Positions 13,989 to 14,760 of a stretch of 14,760 bases of DNA are shown here, one piece after another. Each line of letters begins with the position of its first letter. The stretch's first letter is position 1. The position numbers were made by a program, and so were the translations under genes. This DNA is from JBJHBY01 sp050485745 (GTDB taxonomy: Bacteria; Pseudomonadota; Gammaproteobacteria; Pseudomonadales; CAMLJR01): contig JBJHBY010000070.1 of the NCBI GenBank assembly GCA_050485745.1, forward strand, positions 1 through 14,760. The letters run 5' to 3'. The notes beneath the pieces are model-generated. The model worked only from the letters and a program-made list of their open reading frames with translations, was not told the origin of the DNA and did no database searches.

Positions 13989-14760
13989 CCTTTCCCGCAA
14001 ATCCCCGCATTGCCGTCATCGGCCTGGGCTACGTCGGTCTGCCCCTCGCGGTGGAGTTCGGTCGCCAGTTGCCGACCTGTGGTTTCGACATCAACCAGCG
14101 TCGCGTCGACAGCCTGCGCCGCGGTGTGGACCAGACCCTGGAGACCAGCAGTGAGGAACTGGCCGCCGCGACCCGGCTCAGGGTCAGCAGCGACCCGGCC
14201 GACCTCGCCGGTTGCGACGTCTACATCATCACCGTGCCGACGCCGATCGATGACGGCAAACAGCCGGACCTGACGCCCCTGCGCAAGGCCAGCGAAGCGG
14301 TTGGACGCGTGCTCCGCCCCGGCAACGTGGTGATCTATGAGTCCACGGTCTATCCCGGTGCGACCGAAGAGGTCTGTGTGCCCCTGCTGGAGCAGTATTC
14401 CGGCTTGCGCTACAACCAGGACTTCTTTGCCGGCTACAGCCCGGAGCGCATCAATCCCGGCGACCGGCAACGCCGCCTGACCAACATTATGAAGATCACC
14501 TCGGGCTCGACGCCGGAGGCCGCGGACTTTGTCGATGCGCTGTACCGCCGCATCGTCACCGCCGGCACCCACAAGGCCAGCAGCATCCGCGTCGCCGAGG
14601 CCGCCAAGGTCATCGAAAATACCCAGCGCGACGTCAACATTGCCCTGGTCAACGAACTGGCCCAGATCTTCAAGCGCCTCGGCGTCAGCACCGAGGATGT
14701 GCTCGCGGCGGCGGGGACCAAGTGGAACTTCCTGCCGTTCCGGCCCGGCCTGGTGGGCGG
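13985..14760 (+). CDS. tviB: UDP-N-acetylhexosamine 6-dehydrogenase, TviB/WbpO type (partial, 3' end off window)
   Basis: This NAD-dependent enzyme oxidises C6 of UDP-GlcNAc or UDP-GalNAc to the uronic acid, giving an acidic amino-sugar donor for polysaccharide. The visible 258 residues hold the Rossmann motif GLGYVGLP (13-20), ITVPTPI, YESTVYPG (118-125), SPERINPGD (152-160) and EAAKVIENTQRD with the probable catalytic Lys208. They then run to KWNFLPFRPGLVG at the edge. These strings closely match my recollection of Salmonella Vi-antigen TviB, which separates it from UDP-glucose dehydrogenase (Ugd). The catalytic Cys of the expected GGHCIGVDPYY motif falls just beyond the window and cannot be checked. 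The ATG overlaps the pgi stop and AGGA (13972-13975) lies 9 nt upstream. It probably feeds the divergent polysaccharide cluster. GlcNAc versus GalNAc specificity is not resolvable here. Confidence 0.9.
   Translation, partial: MTFPANPRIAVIGLGYVGLPLAVEFGRQLPTCGFDINQRRVDSLRRGVDQTLETSSEELAAATRLRVSSDPADLAGCDVYIITVPTPIDDGKQPDLTPLRKASEAVGRVLRPGNVVIYESTVYPGATEEVCVPLLEQYSGLRYNQDFFAGYSPERINPGDRQRRLTNIMKITSGSTPEAADFVDALYRRIVTAGTHKASSIRVAEAAKVIENTQRDVNIALVNELAQIFKRLGVSTEDVLAAAGTKWNFLPFRPGLVG

Noticed and set aside
12519..14000. 493-aa minus-strand open frame opposite pgi
   Set aside because: pgi has intact signatures and catalytic residues on the other strand. This frame has Gly/Gln/Val-rich low-complexity sequence typical of antisense shadows.

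Overview
The window looks like a chromosomal segment of a high-GC gammaproteobacterium. The evidence is the strong C/G preference at third codon positions in every gene, a Pha/Mrp antiporter operon with an A-B fusion, GTAG-headed REP-type hairpins, and an exopolysaccharide cluster of the kind found near exosortase/PEP-CTERM loci. The genus cannot be named from the sequence. Nine CDSs are complete, one is cut by the right edge, and a very uncertain gene start lies at the left edge.

Layout. (1) Positions 1-417 hold no convincing complete gene. There may be a divergent gene start on the minus strand and a leader for the antiporter operon. (2) Positions 418-6171, plus strand, are a complete six-gene mnh/mrp/pha operon (A-B fusion, C, D, E, F, G) for a multisubunit cation/proton antiporter. 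Neighbouring genes overlap by 4 or 13 bp, except F and G, which are 10 bp apart. (3) Positions 6168-6377, between convergent genes, carry two inverted REP-like hairpins. The GTAG of each hairpin supplies the TAG stop codon of the gene next to it. A 40-bp imperfect tandem duplication and two palindromes lie between them. (4) Positions 6374-12171, minus strand, are a five-gene polysaccharide synthesis and export cluster. In transcription order these are a polyisoprenyl-phosphate sugar transferase, a short Wza-like lipoprotein, a Wzz-like chain-length protein, a CpsD/BY-kinase-like P-loop protein that lacks the Walker A lysine, and an outer-membrane beta-barrel. (5) From 12330 to the right edge, plus strand, are pgi and, overlapping it by 4 bp, a tviB-type UDP-HexNAc 6-dehydrogenase truncated just before its catalytic cysteine.

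How the genes fit together. Pgi interconverts glucose-6-P and fructose-6-P, the branch point toward amino sugars. TviB oxidises a UDP-N-acetylhexosamine to its uronic acid. The divergent cluster starts a lipid-linked glycan and exports a polymer across the envelope. The simplest inference is one locus for an amino-uronic-acid-containing exopolysaccharide, next to an unrelated ion-homeostasis operon and separated from it by the REP pair. The most unusual points are the missing Walker A lysine and tyrosine tail in the kinase-like protein, the REP-derived stop codons on both sides of the convergent junction, and the exosortase-type gene order with no exosortase in view.
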